Notes: a model not told the origin generated them from the sequence alone. A DNA stretch of 64,000 bases from Pseudonocardia sp. CNS-139 (GCA_001942415.1 MKJX01000169.1:16716-80715), one strand, 5' to 3'; shown: positions 1-11,910, counted from the stretch's first letter. Program-made: numbers and translations.

Positions 1-999
1 TCCCGTCGAAGGCGCAGCGGTACGCGACGTCCGCGGCGTACACCTTGGCCATCGAGACGTCCTTGAGCGCACGCTCGCCACGGGCGAGCTTGGTCGCGGC
101 GCTGTAGACGAGCAGGCGGGCCGCGTTCACCTCGGTCTCCCGCTCGGCCATCCGGTGTTTGAGCACCTGGAACGACGACAGCCGGCGACCGAACTGGGTG
201 CGGTCCTTCGTGTACTCGATCGTGTCGTCGAGCGCGGTCCGGGCGTTCCCGACATACGTCGCGGCCAGGCTGAGGCGCTCCCACTCGAGGTGCTCGCCGA
301 TGTAGGCCCAGCCCTGGCCGGGCTCGCCGATGATGTTGGTCTCGGGCACCGCCGCGTCGGTCAGGAAGATCTCGGTGGTGCCGAGCTGCGCCGGACGATC
401 GTGTTGAGCTTGCGGACGTCGACGCCCTCGGTCGTGTTGGGCACGAGGATCAGACTCATCCCGCGGTGCCGGTCGGGGCTGGTCCGGGCGAGGACGGTGA
501 TCACCGTGCCGGGCAGGTGCGCGCCGGAGCAGAACACCTTGTTGCCGTTGAGTACCCAGTTCCCGTCCCGCAGGACGGCCTTGGTCTCGATGCCCGCGGC
601 GTCCGACCCGGCACCCGGCTCGGTGATCGAGACGCTGAATTTGACATCGCCGGAGAGGAATCCGGGCAGGTACTCGGCCTTCTGCGCGTCGGTCCCGTGG
701 TTGGCGATGTTCGTCGCGGTGAACATCGAGGTCATGATCGCGGCCGCGAAGTCGAGGCTGTACTTCGCGATCACCTCGCAGAAGATCGCGTACATCACCG
801 GGTCGGCACCGAGGCCGCCCTCCGCCTCCGGGACGAGCAGGCCGAGCCAGCCGCGGTCGGCGAACTTCCGGTAGGCGTCCTCGGGGAACTCCCGGGATTC
901 GTCGTGCTTGCGGATGTAGTCACGGCCGACCTCCTTCTCCATGAAGGTCGTCAGCGTGTCCCACCACAGCTGCTGCTCGTCGGTGAACCGGAAATCCAC
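1..999 (-). CDS. acyl-CoA dehydrogenase (C-terminus off the window edge; frameshifted)
   Basis: FAD-dependent acyl-CoA dehydrogenase that would introduce the alpha,beta double bond in an acyl-CoA. The GTG start at 999 follows a GAGGAG ribosome site and the protein begins MDFRFTDEQQ, a usual start for this family. The FAD/substrate motif SITEPGAGSD and the helical region with RTQFGRRLSSFQVLKHRMAE are visible, the latter in a different frame. The frame breaks near 391; beyond it TTEIFLTDAAVPETN continues to the window edge, so a single-base indel is likely. The catalytic Glu and the C-terminus lie outside the window. It is divergent from the TetR gene at 1110. Family is certain; the substrate is unknown. 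Confidence 0.88.
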
Positions 1000-1109
1000 G
1001 GAACCTCACTCCTCGATCGGACGGGTCGGTCTGGCTGGCTCGATGCGTCGCGCGCGGCGCCGCCGGACGTGCGACCATTCAGGACGGGATGCGGGGAGGA
1101 GACGACTCG

Positions 1110-1717
1110 GTGGCAACTGCACGCGGTCAGCGCCGTGCGCGTGGCTCCGGCCCGGTGTCGGCGGAGCAGATCGAGCAGGAGGCCATCCGCCTGTTCAGCG
1201 AGAAGACCTATCCGGTGATCGGCATGCGCGACATCGGTGACGCGGTCGGACTGCTCCCGGGCAGCCTCTACGTGCACATCAGCGGCAAGGAGGAGCTGCT
1301 GCTGCGCATCGTCGAGAGGGGCATCGAGAACTACCTGGACGCGATCGGCCCCGCCGCGGACACCGATGAACCCGCTCCGGAACGGCTGCGGGCGGCCATA
1401 CAGGCGCACTTCGCCGTGCTGGGGCGCACCCGGGAGCAGACCCGGGTGGCGTTCCACCAGTGGACCTACCTCTCCCCGGAGAACCAGGGCCGCGTGATCG
1501 CGATGCGCCAGCGCTACGAGGACCTGTTCGTCGAGATCGTCCGCGACGGCGTGCGGCGCGGTGAGTTCCGGCAGCTCCGCAGCCGCGCGTGGTCGTGCTG
1601 GCGCTGATCGGGATGCTCAACAACGCGTCGGAGTGGTACTCGCCCACCGGAGCGCTGAGCGCCGAGGAGATCGCCGACGAGGTCGCGGGCGTGGCGCTGG
1701 CCGGCATCCGCGCCTGA
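1110..1717 (+). CDS. TetR family transcriptional regulator
   Basis: One-component repressor with an N-terminal TetR helix-turn-helix (MRDIGDAVGLLPGSLYVHI, roughly residues 40-60) and an all-helical ligand domain. GTG at 1110 is preferred because GGGGAGGA (1093-1100) sits about 9 nt upstream; an in-frame ATG at 1089 has no comparable site. The frame breaks near 1580, after GVRRGEFRQL; the following frame reads VVLALIGMLNNASEWYSPTG and ends at the TGA at 1715-1717, giving a normal-length regulator of about 200 residues. It is similar in layout to the TetR protein at 11990. It is divergent from the acyl-CoA dehydrogenase at 999, which is its likely target. I see no AACAA-N4-TTGTT site in the gap between them. 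Confidence 0.85.
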
Positions 1718-1725
1718 GCGGGCCC

Positions 1726-3366
1726 TCATGCCCGCCGCCGCACGGCCAGCGCGGCGAGCACGACCGCCGTCGACACCACCGTGATGATCGCGCCGAGCGC
1801 CGCGAGCGCCGGGTACGTCCCGTTCTGGAAGAGCCCGAGGATCACGAACCCGACCACCGGGCTGCGCGTGCTCGCGAGGATCGCGGACGCCGTGATGTCC
1901 CCGACGACGAGCACGAACAGGAACACCCACCCGGCGACGAGCCCGCGGGTCATCAGCGGGAGCGAGATCCGGCGCAGCGTGCCGCCCGCGCTCTCGCCGG
2001 CCACCAGCGACGCCTCCGTGAGCTCCCGCCCGACGAGCGCGAACGCGGACTGGGCGCTCAGCGTCGCTGCGGCAGGTAGAGCACGAGGTAGGCAGCGACC
2101 AGCAGCACCAGCGAGCCACCGAGCGCCAACGGCGGGCCCGCGAACGCCGCCACCAGCGCGACCGCGACGACGACGTGTGAGAGCGCGCCCGGGAGCTTGG
2201 TGGTCGCGTCCAGCACCCGGGCCCAACGCCCGCCCCGGCCGATCCGCCAGGCCAGGAGCACGGCCACCGCGATGCCCGCGAACGCACAGCCGACGCCGAG
2301 CAGCACGCTGTTGCGCAGCCCCGCGAACGTCGTCCCGGCACCCGAGAAGATGTCGGCGTAGTTCTCCAGCGAGAGCGGGGTGGTCACCCGGCCCGACCAG
2401 AACCCCTGCAGGGAGACGAGCACCAGCGCCGCGAGCGGCAGGACGCACGCCACCAGCAGATAGACGGCCATGCCGGCTCGGGCACCACGGTCGGGGCGCG
2501 GCCGAGCCGCAGCCGTCGGCCCGCGGCCGCGCGCCCGCTGATCGTGGCGAACCGGCCACCGCGCACGACCCGCGCGTTCACCGCCCAGGCCGCGCCGAGG
2601 ACCAGCAGAACGACAACCGACAGCACGATCGCCTCCGGCAGCCGCGGCGGGAACTCGGTGGTGAGCAGCCGCACGATCTCGACACTGAGGATGTCGATCC
2701 GGGCCTGGGTGCCGATGATCAGCGGCACCGAGAAGAGCGCGACCCCGTAGACGAGCGCCAGCAGCGCGCCCGAAAGGATCGCCGGCCGGACAGCGGAGAG
2801 CGTGACGGTGATGAGGGTTCGCACCGGCCCGCGCCCGCCGACCCGCGCCGCTTCCTCGAGTGCCGGGTCCAGCTCGGCCAGGGCCGCCGAGACCGGCAGG
2901 TAGACCTGCGGCACCAGGTAGAGCGTGTAGACGAGCACCAGCCCCGGCCAGCTGAAAACGTCGAGCACCAGCGGCACGCCGAGGTCGGCGAGCGCCACGT
3001 TCAGGAACCCCGCGCGCGGCGACGCCAGAAGCACCCACCCGATGGCCCCGGCGATCGACGGGACGAGCAGCGACACCACCGGGAGCACACCGGCGAGCCA
3101 GCCGGCCCGCGCGGTCGTCCGTTCCGAGAGCCAGGCGAACAGCGTCGCGACGACAACCGCCAGTGCCGTGCTCGTCCCCAGGACGATCGCGGTGTTGCCG
3201 AGCATCGGCAGCAAGGTCGGCGCGGAGAGCACCGCCGCCGCGGCCGCACCGAACGCCGGGCCGTCGCCGACGATCCCCACGCCCATCGCGAGCAGCGGGT
3301 AGCCACCACGACGACCACGAACGCGCCGAGCACGCCGACCGCGATCCCGAACGGCGTGCGGCTCAC
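1726..3366 (-). CDS. iron-type ABC transporter permease, two fused membrane domains
   Basis: Inner-membrane permease of the FbpB/ThiP type, in which two six-helix BPD_transp_1 domains are joined in one chain. The first half contains LGNTAIVLGTSTALAVVVA and the EAA-like loop LEEAARVGGRGPVRTLITV; the second has LTEASLVAGESAGGTLRRI. The GTG start at 3366 overlaps the ATPase stop (GTGA). Three frame breaks (about 3300, 2470 and 2060) interrupt the reading, yet the hydrophobic segments run on in the next frame each time. The length of about 545 residues is normal for the fused form. It is the last gene of a binding protein-ATPase-permease operon. The substrate could be ferric iron, but this family also carries thiamine, phosphonates and organic acids. 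Confidence 0.82.
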
Positions 3367-4520
3367 GACCGCTCCCCCGCGAGCAGGAGCACGTGCTCCG
3401 GCGCGACCCCCGGCGACGACCTCCTCGCCGACCGCCGGCCCGCCCGTGCCGAGCGTCCGCACCCGCACCGTGACCCCGTCCGCGAGCTCCACCGTGTGGT
3501 CGGTGCACGAGCCGAGGAACGTGCTGGTCACGAGCTTCCCGCGGTAGCCGTCGGCGACGAAGCGCCAGTGCTCGGGCCGGCTGAACGCGACCACGGGCGT
3601 CCCGTCGGCTGCGGCGGCCGGGAGGCCGCCGCCGAGCATCTCGCCCGGCGCGATCTCGCCCACTGCCATCTCGCCCACTGCGGTGACCACGACGCCGCCC
3701 GCAGCATCCCGGGGATCTCGTTGCCGGCTCCCATGAACCGGGCCACCCCGAGGTCGGCCGGTCGGGTGTAAACCTCACGCGGCGACGCCGACTGCGCGAT
3801 CCGGCCGTCGCGCAGCACGAGCAGCCGGGTCGCGAGCGTCAGCGCCTCCTCCTGGTCGTGCGTGACGTAGACGGCCGTGAAGCCGAGCTCGCGGTGCAGC
3901 CGGGCGATCTCGGTCCGCAGCTGTTCGCGGACCTTCGCGTCGACGTTGGAGAGCGGCTCGTCGAACAGCACGACCCCGTCGCCCGCGACGAGCGCCCGGG
4001 CCAGCGCGACCCGCTGCTGCTGGCCCCCGCTGAGCTGGCCGGGGTACTGCCCGGCGAGCGGTCCGATGCCGACGACGTCGAGCACCCGTCGGACGCGGGC
4101 GGCGCGCTCGGCCCGGCGCACCCGGCGGGTGGTGAGCGGGTAGGCGACGTTCTCCGCGACCGTCATGTGCGGCCACAGCGCGTAGGACTGGAACATCATG
4201 CTGAGCCCGCGGCGCTCGGTCGGGACGCAGACCCGGACGGCCGGGTCGTCGACCACGCGCCCGTCGAGCTCGACGCGCCCGGCGTCCACCTCCTCCAGGC
4301 CCGCGAGGACCCGCAGCAGCGTCGTCTTGCCGCACCCGCTCGGGCCGAGCAGCACGAGGAACTCGCCCTCGGCGACGTCGAGGTCGATCCCGTCCACGGC
4401 GTTGACCTGGGTGCCGTCCCGGCGGCGGAACCGCTTGGTGAGCCCGCGGACGGCGATGCGCGGCCGGGTCTCCGGTACCGCGGCGGCACCGGGGACCACC
4501 AGCGAGGCGGGCACGCCCAT
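3363..4520 (-). CDS. ABC transporter ATP-binding protein (FbpC/PotA type)
   Basis: Cytoplasmic ATPase powering the adjacent permease. Walker A GPSGCGKTT is at residues 59-67, followed by Q-loop MMFQSYALWPH, signature LSGGQQQR, Walker B VVLFDEP and switch VTHDQEEA. A C-terminal TOBE-like region follows (VVAFSRPEHWRFVADGYRGK). Frame breaks near 3715 (between the nucleotide domain and TOBE region) and near 3400; after the second the frame reads APEHVLLLAGERS and stops at 3363-3365. The ATG at 4520 overlaps the binding protein stop by one base (TGATG). The HPHMTVAENVAYPL-like context is typical of the iron/spermidine/thiamine ATPase group. Confidence 0.88.
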
Positions 4521-5563
4521 CAGCCGAGTCCGAGCTGGGCGAGCAGCTCGCCCCGGACAGCGGGCAGGTCGCGGATCGCCGGGTCGACGTAGCCGGCGGG
4601 CAGTGGCGCCGTGGTCCCGATCGCGCCGATCGGGGACGAGCCGGTCGAGCCGTTGAACGCCTGCTGGCCGGCGTCGGTGAGCAGGAAGTCGTAGAGCAGC
4701 TCCGCGGTGTTCGGACTGGCCCCACCCGCGGAGATCATCGTCGCGAACTCGTTGCCGGTGGTCGGCTCCGGCACGACGAAGTCGATCGGCGCGCCCTTCT
4801 CCTTCAGCGGCGCGACGACCGAGAGCACGTTCGGCACCGCGAGCGCCGCCTCGCCGGCGGCCAGTTGTTGCGTGCCGGGCACCATGCTGTCGACGAGCGT
4901 CGGCTGCTGCCCCGCGACCGACGCCAGGAAACCCTGGTCCACCTGCTCGTCGAGGATGCGACCGAGTGCGAGGTAGGACGGGACGTTGCGCGGGTCGCCC
5001 AGCAGCAGGTGCCCGCGGTACTGCGGCGCGAGCACGTCCTGCCAGGTCCGGGGCGGGTCCGGCACCTGCTGGGTGTTGTAGGCGATGCCCAGCACGTTGA
5101 TTCCCGTCGTGGCGACACCCCGGTCGAAGAAGCGGTCGGGCAGGCGGGCCAGGCCGGGTGACGCCGACTTGTCGAACGTCTCGAACCACCCGGCGGCCAG
5201 CCCTTCCTCGACGAAGTTCGGGTCCGCGAGGGTGACCAGCCCGGCCGTCACGGCACCGGCCTGGCGTTCCTGGGCGTAGCGGGTGGCGAGAGCACCGGTG
5301 GCCAGCCGAAGCGACTCGACCGTCACGTCCGGGTACTGCGTGTGGAACGCCGCGACGACGGCGTCGTTCAGCGCCGGGTCCTGCGAGCTGTACCAGGTGA
5401 GCGGCGGCTCGGACCTCGCCGCCTCGTACACCGGCTGCAGCTGCGGCGGGATCGCGACGACCTGTGCGGCCGGTTCCGGCCCGCCACCTCCGCAGGCCGC
5501 GAGCAGGCCGGCGAGCAGTGCGGCGGCCGTCGGTACCCCGAGTCCTCTGAGCAGTCGCGTCAT
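4520..5563 (-). CDS. extracellular solute-binding lipoprotein, iron/organic-acid ABC transporter
   Basis: Secreted binding protein. The start at 5563 follows GGAAGGAGG and gives a lipoprotein signal: MTRLLRG, a hydrophobic run, then a lipobox ending LLAACGGGG. The mature part (TWYSSQDPALNDAVVAAFHTQYP) is typical of SBP_bac type binding proteins for ferric iron, 2-aminoethylphosphonate or related ligands. About 347 residues, intact reading frame. It is first in an operon with the ATPase and permease. The neighbouring CoA-transferase and acyl-CoA dehydrogenase make an organic-acid ligand possible; the sequence alone does not settle it. Confidence 0.85.
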   Translation of the reverse strand: MTRLLRGLGVPTAAALLAGLLAACGGGGPEPAAQVVAIPPQLQPVYEAARSEPPLTWYSSQDPALNDAVVAAFHTQYPDVTVESLRLATGALATRYAQERQAGAVTAGLVTLADPNFVEEGLAAGWFETFDKSASPGLARLPDRFFDRGVATTGINVLGIAYNTQQVPDPPRTWQDVLAPQYRGHLLLGDPRNVPSYLALGRILDEQVDQGFLASVAGQQPTLVDSMVPGTQQLAAGEAALAVPNVLSVVAPLKEKGAPIDFVVPEPTTGNEFATMISAGGASPNTAELLYDFLLTDAGQQAFNGSTGSSPIGAIGTTAPLPAGYVDPAIRDLPAVRGELLAQLGLG

Positions 5564-5592
5564 CGCGGCGTGCCTCCTTCCCGTCGTCGGTC

Positions 5593-6789
5593 TCATGCCC
5601 TGGCGGGCGCGCGCAGCCGCGTGATCTCGTCCGTTCCGAAGCCCGCCTCGCGCAACACGGCCTCGGTGTGCTCGCCGAGCCGCGGCGGCGGCCGGTGGAC
5701 GGCGTCCAGGTCGCGACGGCAGCCGGACGAGCGGCAGGTCCGGCTCCGGCCCGTTCGCGGGTGCGACCGGAGCAGGACGTGGCGGTCGGCCGCGACCGGG
5801 TGCTCCACGGCCTCCCGCAGGTCGTGGACGGGCCCGACGGGCACCTTCGCCGCGCGCAGCCGCGCCACGCACTCCTGTGTGGTCAGTGCCCCGACCCCGG
5901 TCTGCACGGCGGCGTGCAGCGGATCGCGGTTGCGCACGCGGGCGGCCGAACCGGCGAACCGCGAGTCTGCCGTCAGCTCCGGCATACCGAGTGCCGCAGC
6001 GAGCCGGGCGAACAGGCCGTCGTTGCCCGCCGCGATCATGACCCGGCCGTCGGACGTCGCGAAGCTCTCGTAGGGGGCGGTGATCGGCGACGCCGACCCG
6101 AGAGGGCCCGGCACCTCCCCGGTCGCGAACATCCCGACGATCTGGTGGCAGAGCAGGGCGTAGCCGCTGTCGACGAGGGTCGACTCGACGTGCTCACCCA
6201 CCCCGGTGCGGTCCCGGCGGTGCAGCGCCGCCATGATCGCGATGGCCGCCCACATGCCGGTGGTGAGGTCGGTCAGCGAGGGCGCGACCCGGACCGGCGC
6301 ACCGCCCGGCTCCCCGGTCATGCTCATCATCCCCGTGAACGCCTGGATCAAGGGGTCGTAGCCGGGGAGGCCGGCCGCAGCACCGGACGTGCCGAACGCC
6401 GACACCGAGCAGTAGACCGCCCGCGGGTTGCGCGCGTGTACGTCGGCGAAGCCGACCCCGAGCTTGTCGGCCGCACCGGGCCGGTAGCTCTGCACCACCA
6501 CGTCCGCTCCATCGGCGAGGCGCATGAAGGCCTCCCGACCATCGACGGTCTTGAGGTCGAGCACGGCGCTGCGCTTGTTCCGGTTGACCGCGTGGAACAC
6601 GGCGCTCTCCGCGTCGGGGCCCGTGCCGCGGTGAGGCGGCATGCTCCGCGCGTCGTCGCCGCCGCCCGGCCGCTCCACCTTGATCACGTCGGCTCCGAGG
6701 TCGGCCAGGATCATGGCCGCGTACGGGCCCGCGATCGTGGTCGTGAGCTCGAGGACGCGCAGTCCGCTGAACGTGCTCGCGCTGCTCAA
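5593..6789 (-). CDS. CaiB/BaiF family (family III) CoA-transferase
   Basis: Transfers CoA between carboxylic acids through an aspartyl-CoA anhydride. The N-terminus VLELTTTIAGPYAAMILADLG and the FVKVERPGGGDDAR-like nucleotide region (VIKVERPGGGDDAR) are family hallmarks, and the Asp of SLTDLTTG is the expected nucleophile. The start is TTG at 6789 with AAGGCGGAG upstream. A patch between about 5705 and 5765 is out of frame: GPEPDLPLVRLP is read in another frame, so two compensating indels are likely. Length about 398 residues is normal. It lies divergent from the SDR at 6930, with a regulon operator (6865-6878) between them, so it probably activates the pathway acid as CoA thioester. Confidence 0.87.
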   Translation of the reverse strand: MSSASTFSGLRVLELTTTIAGPYAAMILADLGADVIKVERPGGGDDARSMPPHRGTGPDAESAVFHAVNRNKRSAVLDLKTVDGREAFMRLADGADVVVQSYRPGAADKLGVGFADVHARNPRAVYCSVSAFGTSGAAAGLPGYDPLIQAFTGMMSMTGEPGGAPVRVAPSLTDLTTGMWAAIAIMAALHRRDRTGVGEHVESTLVDSGYALLCHQIVGMFATGEVPGPLGSASPITAPYESFATSDGRVMIAAGNDGLFARLAAALGMPELTADSRFAGSAARVRNRDPLHAAVQTGVGALTTQECVARLRAAKVPVGPVHDLREAVEHPVAADRHVLLRSHPRTGRSRTCRSSGCRRDLDAVHRPPPRLGEHTEAVLREAGFGTDEITRLRAPARA

Positions 6790-6864
6790 CGCTGGTCTCC
6801 GCCTTCCGGTCCGTCGGCGTCGATGTCGTCGGGTGCTGCGACGCTACGTCCGTCGAGGCGTCAA

Positions 6865-6878
6865 AGCAAACATTTGTT
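6865..6878. promoter_or_regulatory. operator of the AACAA-N4-TTGTT regulon (site 1)
   Basis: AGCAA-ACAT-TTGTT, one mismatch to the consensus; the wider CAAACA-TT-TGTTTG (6867-6880) is a perfect inverted repeat. It lies in the divergent gap between the CoA-transferase and the SDR, just upstream of a possible -10 TACTGT (6888-6893) for the SDR. Confidence 0.7.
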
Positions 6879-6920
6879 TGTAGTTGCTACTGTCGAGATG
6901 ACCGGCAGTTGAGCGGAAGG

Positions 6921-6934
6921 AACGAACACTTGTT
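6921..6934. promoter_or_regulatory. operator of the AACAA-N4-TTGTT regulon (site 2, over the SDR start codon)
   Basis: AACGA-ACAC-TTGTT, inside the perfect inverted repeat CGAACA-CT-TGTTCG (6923-6936). It overlaps the proposed TTG start of the SDR at 6930 and lies 56 bp from site 1, so two repressor dimers could be on nearly the same helix face. Confidence 0.55.
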
Positions 6935-7705
6935 CGAGAACGCGCGGGGTGTGCTCGGACGCGCCCGGGTCGCCGTGGTCACCGGCGCCGCCAACGGGAT
7001 CGGGCTCGCCACGGCGACGCTGCTGTGGCACCGCGGGTGGGCGGTCGTGCTCGCCGACCTCGACGGTGGGCGTGCCGAGCGCGAACGCCGCGCCCTCGAC
7101 CCGGCCGGGACCGGCTCGCTCGCGCTCACGGCGGACGTGACCGACACCGCCGCGGTCGAGGCGATGGCGCGGCGACCGACCAGCGGTTCGGCCGGATCGA
7201 CGCGCTCGTCAACAACGCAGGACTCCCGTCCTCCACGCCGGTCGCGTCCCTCACCGACGACGCGTGGGCCGCTGCACTGGAGGTCAACCTCGGCAGCGCG
7301 GTGCGCTGTTGCCGGGCCGCACTGCCGGCGCTGGGCAGGTCGGCGGCGCCGAGCGTGGTCAACATGGCGTCCGTCGCCGCGACCAGCGGCATGGCCGGGC
7401 GAGCCGGGTACGGCGCGGCCAAGGCGGGCGTGTCGGCGCTGACCCGGGTGCTGGCCGTCGAGTGGGCCGGGCTGGGCATCCGCGTCAATGCCGTCGCGCC
7501 CGGCTACGTGCGCACTGCCGGGTTCGACGAGCGGATGGGCCCGGAGCGGGTCGCCGAGCTGTCGGCGCGGGTCCCGCTGGGCCGGCTCTGCCGGCCGGAG
7601 GAGGTGGCCTCGGTCATCGCGTTCCTCGCCTCGCCGGACGCCGCGTACGTCACGGGGCAGACACTCGTGGTGGACGGCGGGCTGACCGTGCACGGGCAGG
7701 GCTGA
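6930..7705 (+). CDS. short-chain dehydrogenase/reductase
   Basis: NAD(P)-dependent classical SDR. The cofactor motif is TGAANGIG (near residue 20), then VNNAG, an active-site Tyr-Lys pair in GYGAAKAG, and the C-terminal [15 protein letters not shown] at 6930 is chosen because GGAAGGA (6915-6921) lies 8-9 nt upstream; a TTG at 6909 is the alternative. The frame breaks near 7165-7175, just before [14 protein letters not shown]. About 258 residues, the normal size. It is first of a plus-strand set and is preceded by two operator sites. A role in oxidising a pathway alcohol is inferred. Confidence 0.84.
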
Positions 7706-7719
7706 CCTACCCGGTGTGA

Positions 7720-8623
<904 letters not shown>

Positions 8624-8702
8624 GCGCCGTCGGTGGCCGGGGCAACGGCGCCCCGCCGCCGAAGGCCCGAGGCCCCGCCGCCGGAGACGAGGTGTGTCGA
8701 CA

Positions 8703-10377
8703 ATGCTGCCGACAACCGCCGACGACCGCCGCGCCGCGCTCGACGCACGCACGGGGCACTGGGTCCCGCGGACCACCGCGCAGCTCCTCGACGCCGCCGC
8801 GGCTCTGCACCCGGACCGGCCGCTGTTGCTCACCGACGGCGCGCCGCTCACCTACCGGGACGTGGCACAGCGGTCCACCCGCCTCGCCGCCGGCCTCGTG
8901 GCACTGGGCGTGCGCCCCGGCGGGCACGTGGCGCTCGGCCTGCCGAACTCACCGGACGCGTCGCGCTGCGGTTCGCGGTGGCCCGGGTGGGCGCTGTGTG
9001 CGTCCCGGTCGACGTCCGGCTTCGCCACGAGGAGCTGCGCTACGTCCTCGCGCAGTCGGACGCGGCGGTGCTGGTCATCGTCGACCGGTTCCGCGACGTC
9101 GACCACCGTGCTGCGCTCGACCGGCTCCGCGACGCGGCACCCCCGGCGCTGCGGGAGGTCGTGATCGCCGGTGCAACGGCCCGCGGGACGCCGCTCGACG
9201 GGTTGCTGGCGCGGGGCGCGACGGTGCCCGACACCGAGGTCGGGCGGCTGACCGCCGCCGCCGACCCGTTCGCGACGCGGACCTCGTCTACACGTCCGGG
9301 ACGACAGGCGACCCGAAGGGCGTGCTGCTGCGGCACGACGCGGTGCTGCGCACGGCGTACGCGAGTGCGTACACCCGCGCCTTCGGCGACGGCCGGCGAA
9401 TCCTGTTCGCGCTCCCGCTCCACCACGTCTTCGGTTACGTCGAAGGGCTGCTCGCCACGCTGTTCGCCGGCGGCGCAGTGTGCCCGCACGCCGGGTTCGA
9501 TGCCGTCCGTGTGCTCCGCGACGTCGGCAGACACCGGATCGACGAGCTGATCTGCGTGCCGGCGATGACCACGCAGGTGCTCGCCGCCGCGTGGGAGGGC
9601 CGGTACGACCTCTCGTCCCTGCGCACGATGTTCTCCTCGGGCGCCGCGCACCAGCCGCAGATGTGGGCGCAGATGCGGGAGGCCCTCGGCGTCGACGAGC
9701 TGTTCACGGCGTACGGCCAGACCGAGACCACGGCCTCCACCGTCTGCACCCGCCCTGGCGACCCCGACACCCGGCTGGCCACGAACGGGGCGCCGAAGCC
9801 CGCGGGAGTGGCCGGTGACCCGGCGCTCGGCGGCACGCTCGCCGAGTACGCCGTCCTCGACCCCGCGACGGGGCAGCGGCTCCCGCCCGGCATGATCGGC
9901 GAGCTCGTCGTCCGCGGCCCGATCGTCACCACGGGCTACTACCGCAAGCCGGCCGAGACCGCCGCCCTGTTCACGGCCGACGGCTGGCTGCGCACCGGCG
10001 ACCTCGGCCGGATCGACGAGGACGGGTACCTGACGCTGACCGGCCGCAGCAAGGAGAGCTACCGCTGTGGGGGCGAGCTGGTGGCGCCCGGTGAGGTGGA
10101 ACGGGTGCTCGCCGAGCACCCCGGGGTGGCCGAAGCACACGTCGCCGGCGTGCCCGACGAGCTGATGGGCGAGGTCGGGTGCGCGTGGGTGGTTCCCCGC
10201 GGCACCGCGCCGACCCGCGACGAGCTGGTGGAGCACTGCCGGGCGCGGCTGGCCCGCTACAAGGTGCCCGCGGCTTTCGTGTTCACCACGGCCGCAGAGC
10301 TCCCGGTCACGGCGACCGGGCGGGTGCAGAAGCACCTGCTGGTCAGCTCCCGAACCGGGCGCGCAGCTGTCGCTTGA
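8703..10377 (+). CDS. AMP-dependent acyl-CoA synthetase/ligase
   Basis: Adenylate-forming ligase that activates a carboxylic acid to its CoA thioester. The phosphate-binding A3 motif YTSGTTGDPKG, A5 YGQTET, A7-A8 TGDLGRIDEDGYLTLTGRSKE and the A10 lysine region PVTATGRVQKH are all present. ATG at 8703 is taken; GTG at 8694 is in frame and possible. The frame breaks near 8957 and near 9280, between intact motifs. The length of about 558 residues suits a long- or aryl-chain FadD-like ligase. It ends tail to tail with the next ligase, overlapping it by 35 bp on the opposite strand. Confidence 0.85.
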
Positions 10378-11910
10378 GGACCTTGCCGTAGGCGTTGCGC
10401 GGCAGCGCGTCCACCCAGACCACCCGTTTCGGGACCCGGTACCCGGCCAGCGCCGCCCGGCAGCCGGCGATGACGGCCTCGTCGTCCCGGTCCGAGCCCA
10501 CCGGCACGACAACCGCGGTGACCGCCTCGCCCCAGATCCGGTCCGGCAGCCCGACCACCGCCGCATCGGCGACCTGCGGGAGCCGCAGCAGGACGTCCTC
10601 CACCTCGCGGGCGTACACGTTGGACCCGCCCGTCACGATCATGTCCTTCTTGCGGTCGACGATGTACAGGTAGCCGTCCTCGTTGAGATGGCCGACGTCG
10701 CCGGTGTGCAGCCAACCGCCGGCCAGCGCCTCGGCAGTGGCCTCCGGACGGTTCCAGTAGCCGGCCATCGTCTGCGGGGCCCGGGCGAGGATCTCCCCCG
10801 CCTCCCCGACGGGAAGCTCGGTGCCGTCGTCCGCTGTGACGCGCAGCTCGACGCCGGGCAGCACCCGACCGGCCGAGCGGACGAGCGAGGAGTCGGGATC
10901 CGCCAGCACGCGGCGGTGGTCCGCCTCGTCGAGCACCGTGAAGAACATCGGCGACTCCATCTGCGCGAACGACTGCAGGAGCCGGCCGTCGAACCGCAGG
11001 ACGGCCTCACGCATCGTGTCCGCGTCGATCGGCGAGCCCGCGTAGTAGAGCCGGCGCAACGTCGGCGGCGGTGTCCAGGCGGCGGGCAACGCGTCGAGCA
11101 GCATCCGGATCATGGACGGCACCAGGAACGCGCCGGTCACGCCGTGCTCCTCGACGATCGCCACCGTGCGGGCCGCGTCGTAGCCGCGTACCAGGAGGTT
11201 GTGGCCGCCCCGGCGCAGCGTGGGGAGCAGCAGGAAGCCGGCGCCGTGGGTGAGCGGGGCGGCGTGCAGGATCACCTCGTCGTCGGCGAACCCGAGCACC
11301 TGCTCGGTCCGGTCCGCCACCCGCGCCCAGGAGCGGTGGGTCAGCACCACCGCCTTGGGAGCGCCGGTGGTCCCGCTGGTGTACATCAGGCTCGCCGGCG
11401 CCTCGGCCTCGCCGGTCGACGGCTCCCCGAGCGGCACTGCGCCGACCCGCACGTCGTCGAGGTCGCCCTGGTCGACGTGCAGCACCGTCAGTCCCGGCAC
11501 GTCGAGCAGCCCGGGCACCCGCCGTGTGAACTCGCCGCTGGTCACGAGCAGCCGGCTCCCCGAGTCGGCCAGCATGTGCAGGTAGTCCTCGCGCACGAGC
11601 CGGACGTTGAGCGGGACGACCACGAGCCCCGCCGCGATCGCCCCGAGGTACGCCTCGACGTACGCGAGACCGTTGGGCAGCAGGAGGGCGACCCGGTCGC
11701 CGGCCTGCAGTCCCGATTCCCGCATGCCGCCGGCCACGCCGCGACCCGCTCGACGAGCTCGGCGTACGTCGTCGTGGCCGGCCCACCGGGCGCGTCGAGA
11801 TCCGTCACGCACGCCCGGTCCGGCGCCCTCCGGGCGGTCGCCCACAGCGTCTGCGCTGCGGTGGCCATGGCGATCGCTCCCTGCGGCACCGCTGCCGTCA
11901 CGTCGGTCAT
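10343..11910 (-). CDS. AMP-dependent acyl-CoA synthetase/ligase (second)
   Basis: A second adenylate-forming CoA ligase of about 520 residues. Core motifs are YTSGTTGAPKAVVLTH (A3), QMESPMFF at the A5 position, GWLHTGDVGHLNEDGYLYIVDRKKD (A7-A8) and NAYGKVLKRQLR (A10 lysine). The N-terminus MTDVTAAVPQ from ATG 11910 is in another frame; the break is near 11735 after ELVERVAAWPA. It is divergent from the TetR gene at 11990 and operator site 4 lies between them, so it is a likely direct target. Substrate unknown; two different ligases in one cluster suggest activation at two stages of a pathway. Confidence 0.85.

Noticed and set aside
1781..3547. Open frame of 588 codons on the plus strand
   Set aside because: Antisense to the permease gene; Pro/Arg/Ala-rich with no recognisable domain.
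6865..6878. Assigning the palindromes to KstR or KstR2 (steroid catabolism regulators)
   Set aside because: Their known motifs, as I recall them, differ in sequence and spacing, and no steroid-specific genes are present.
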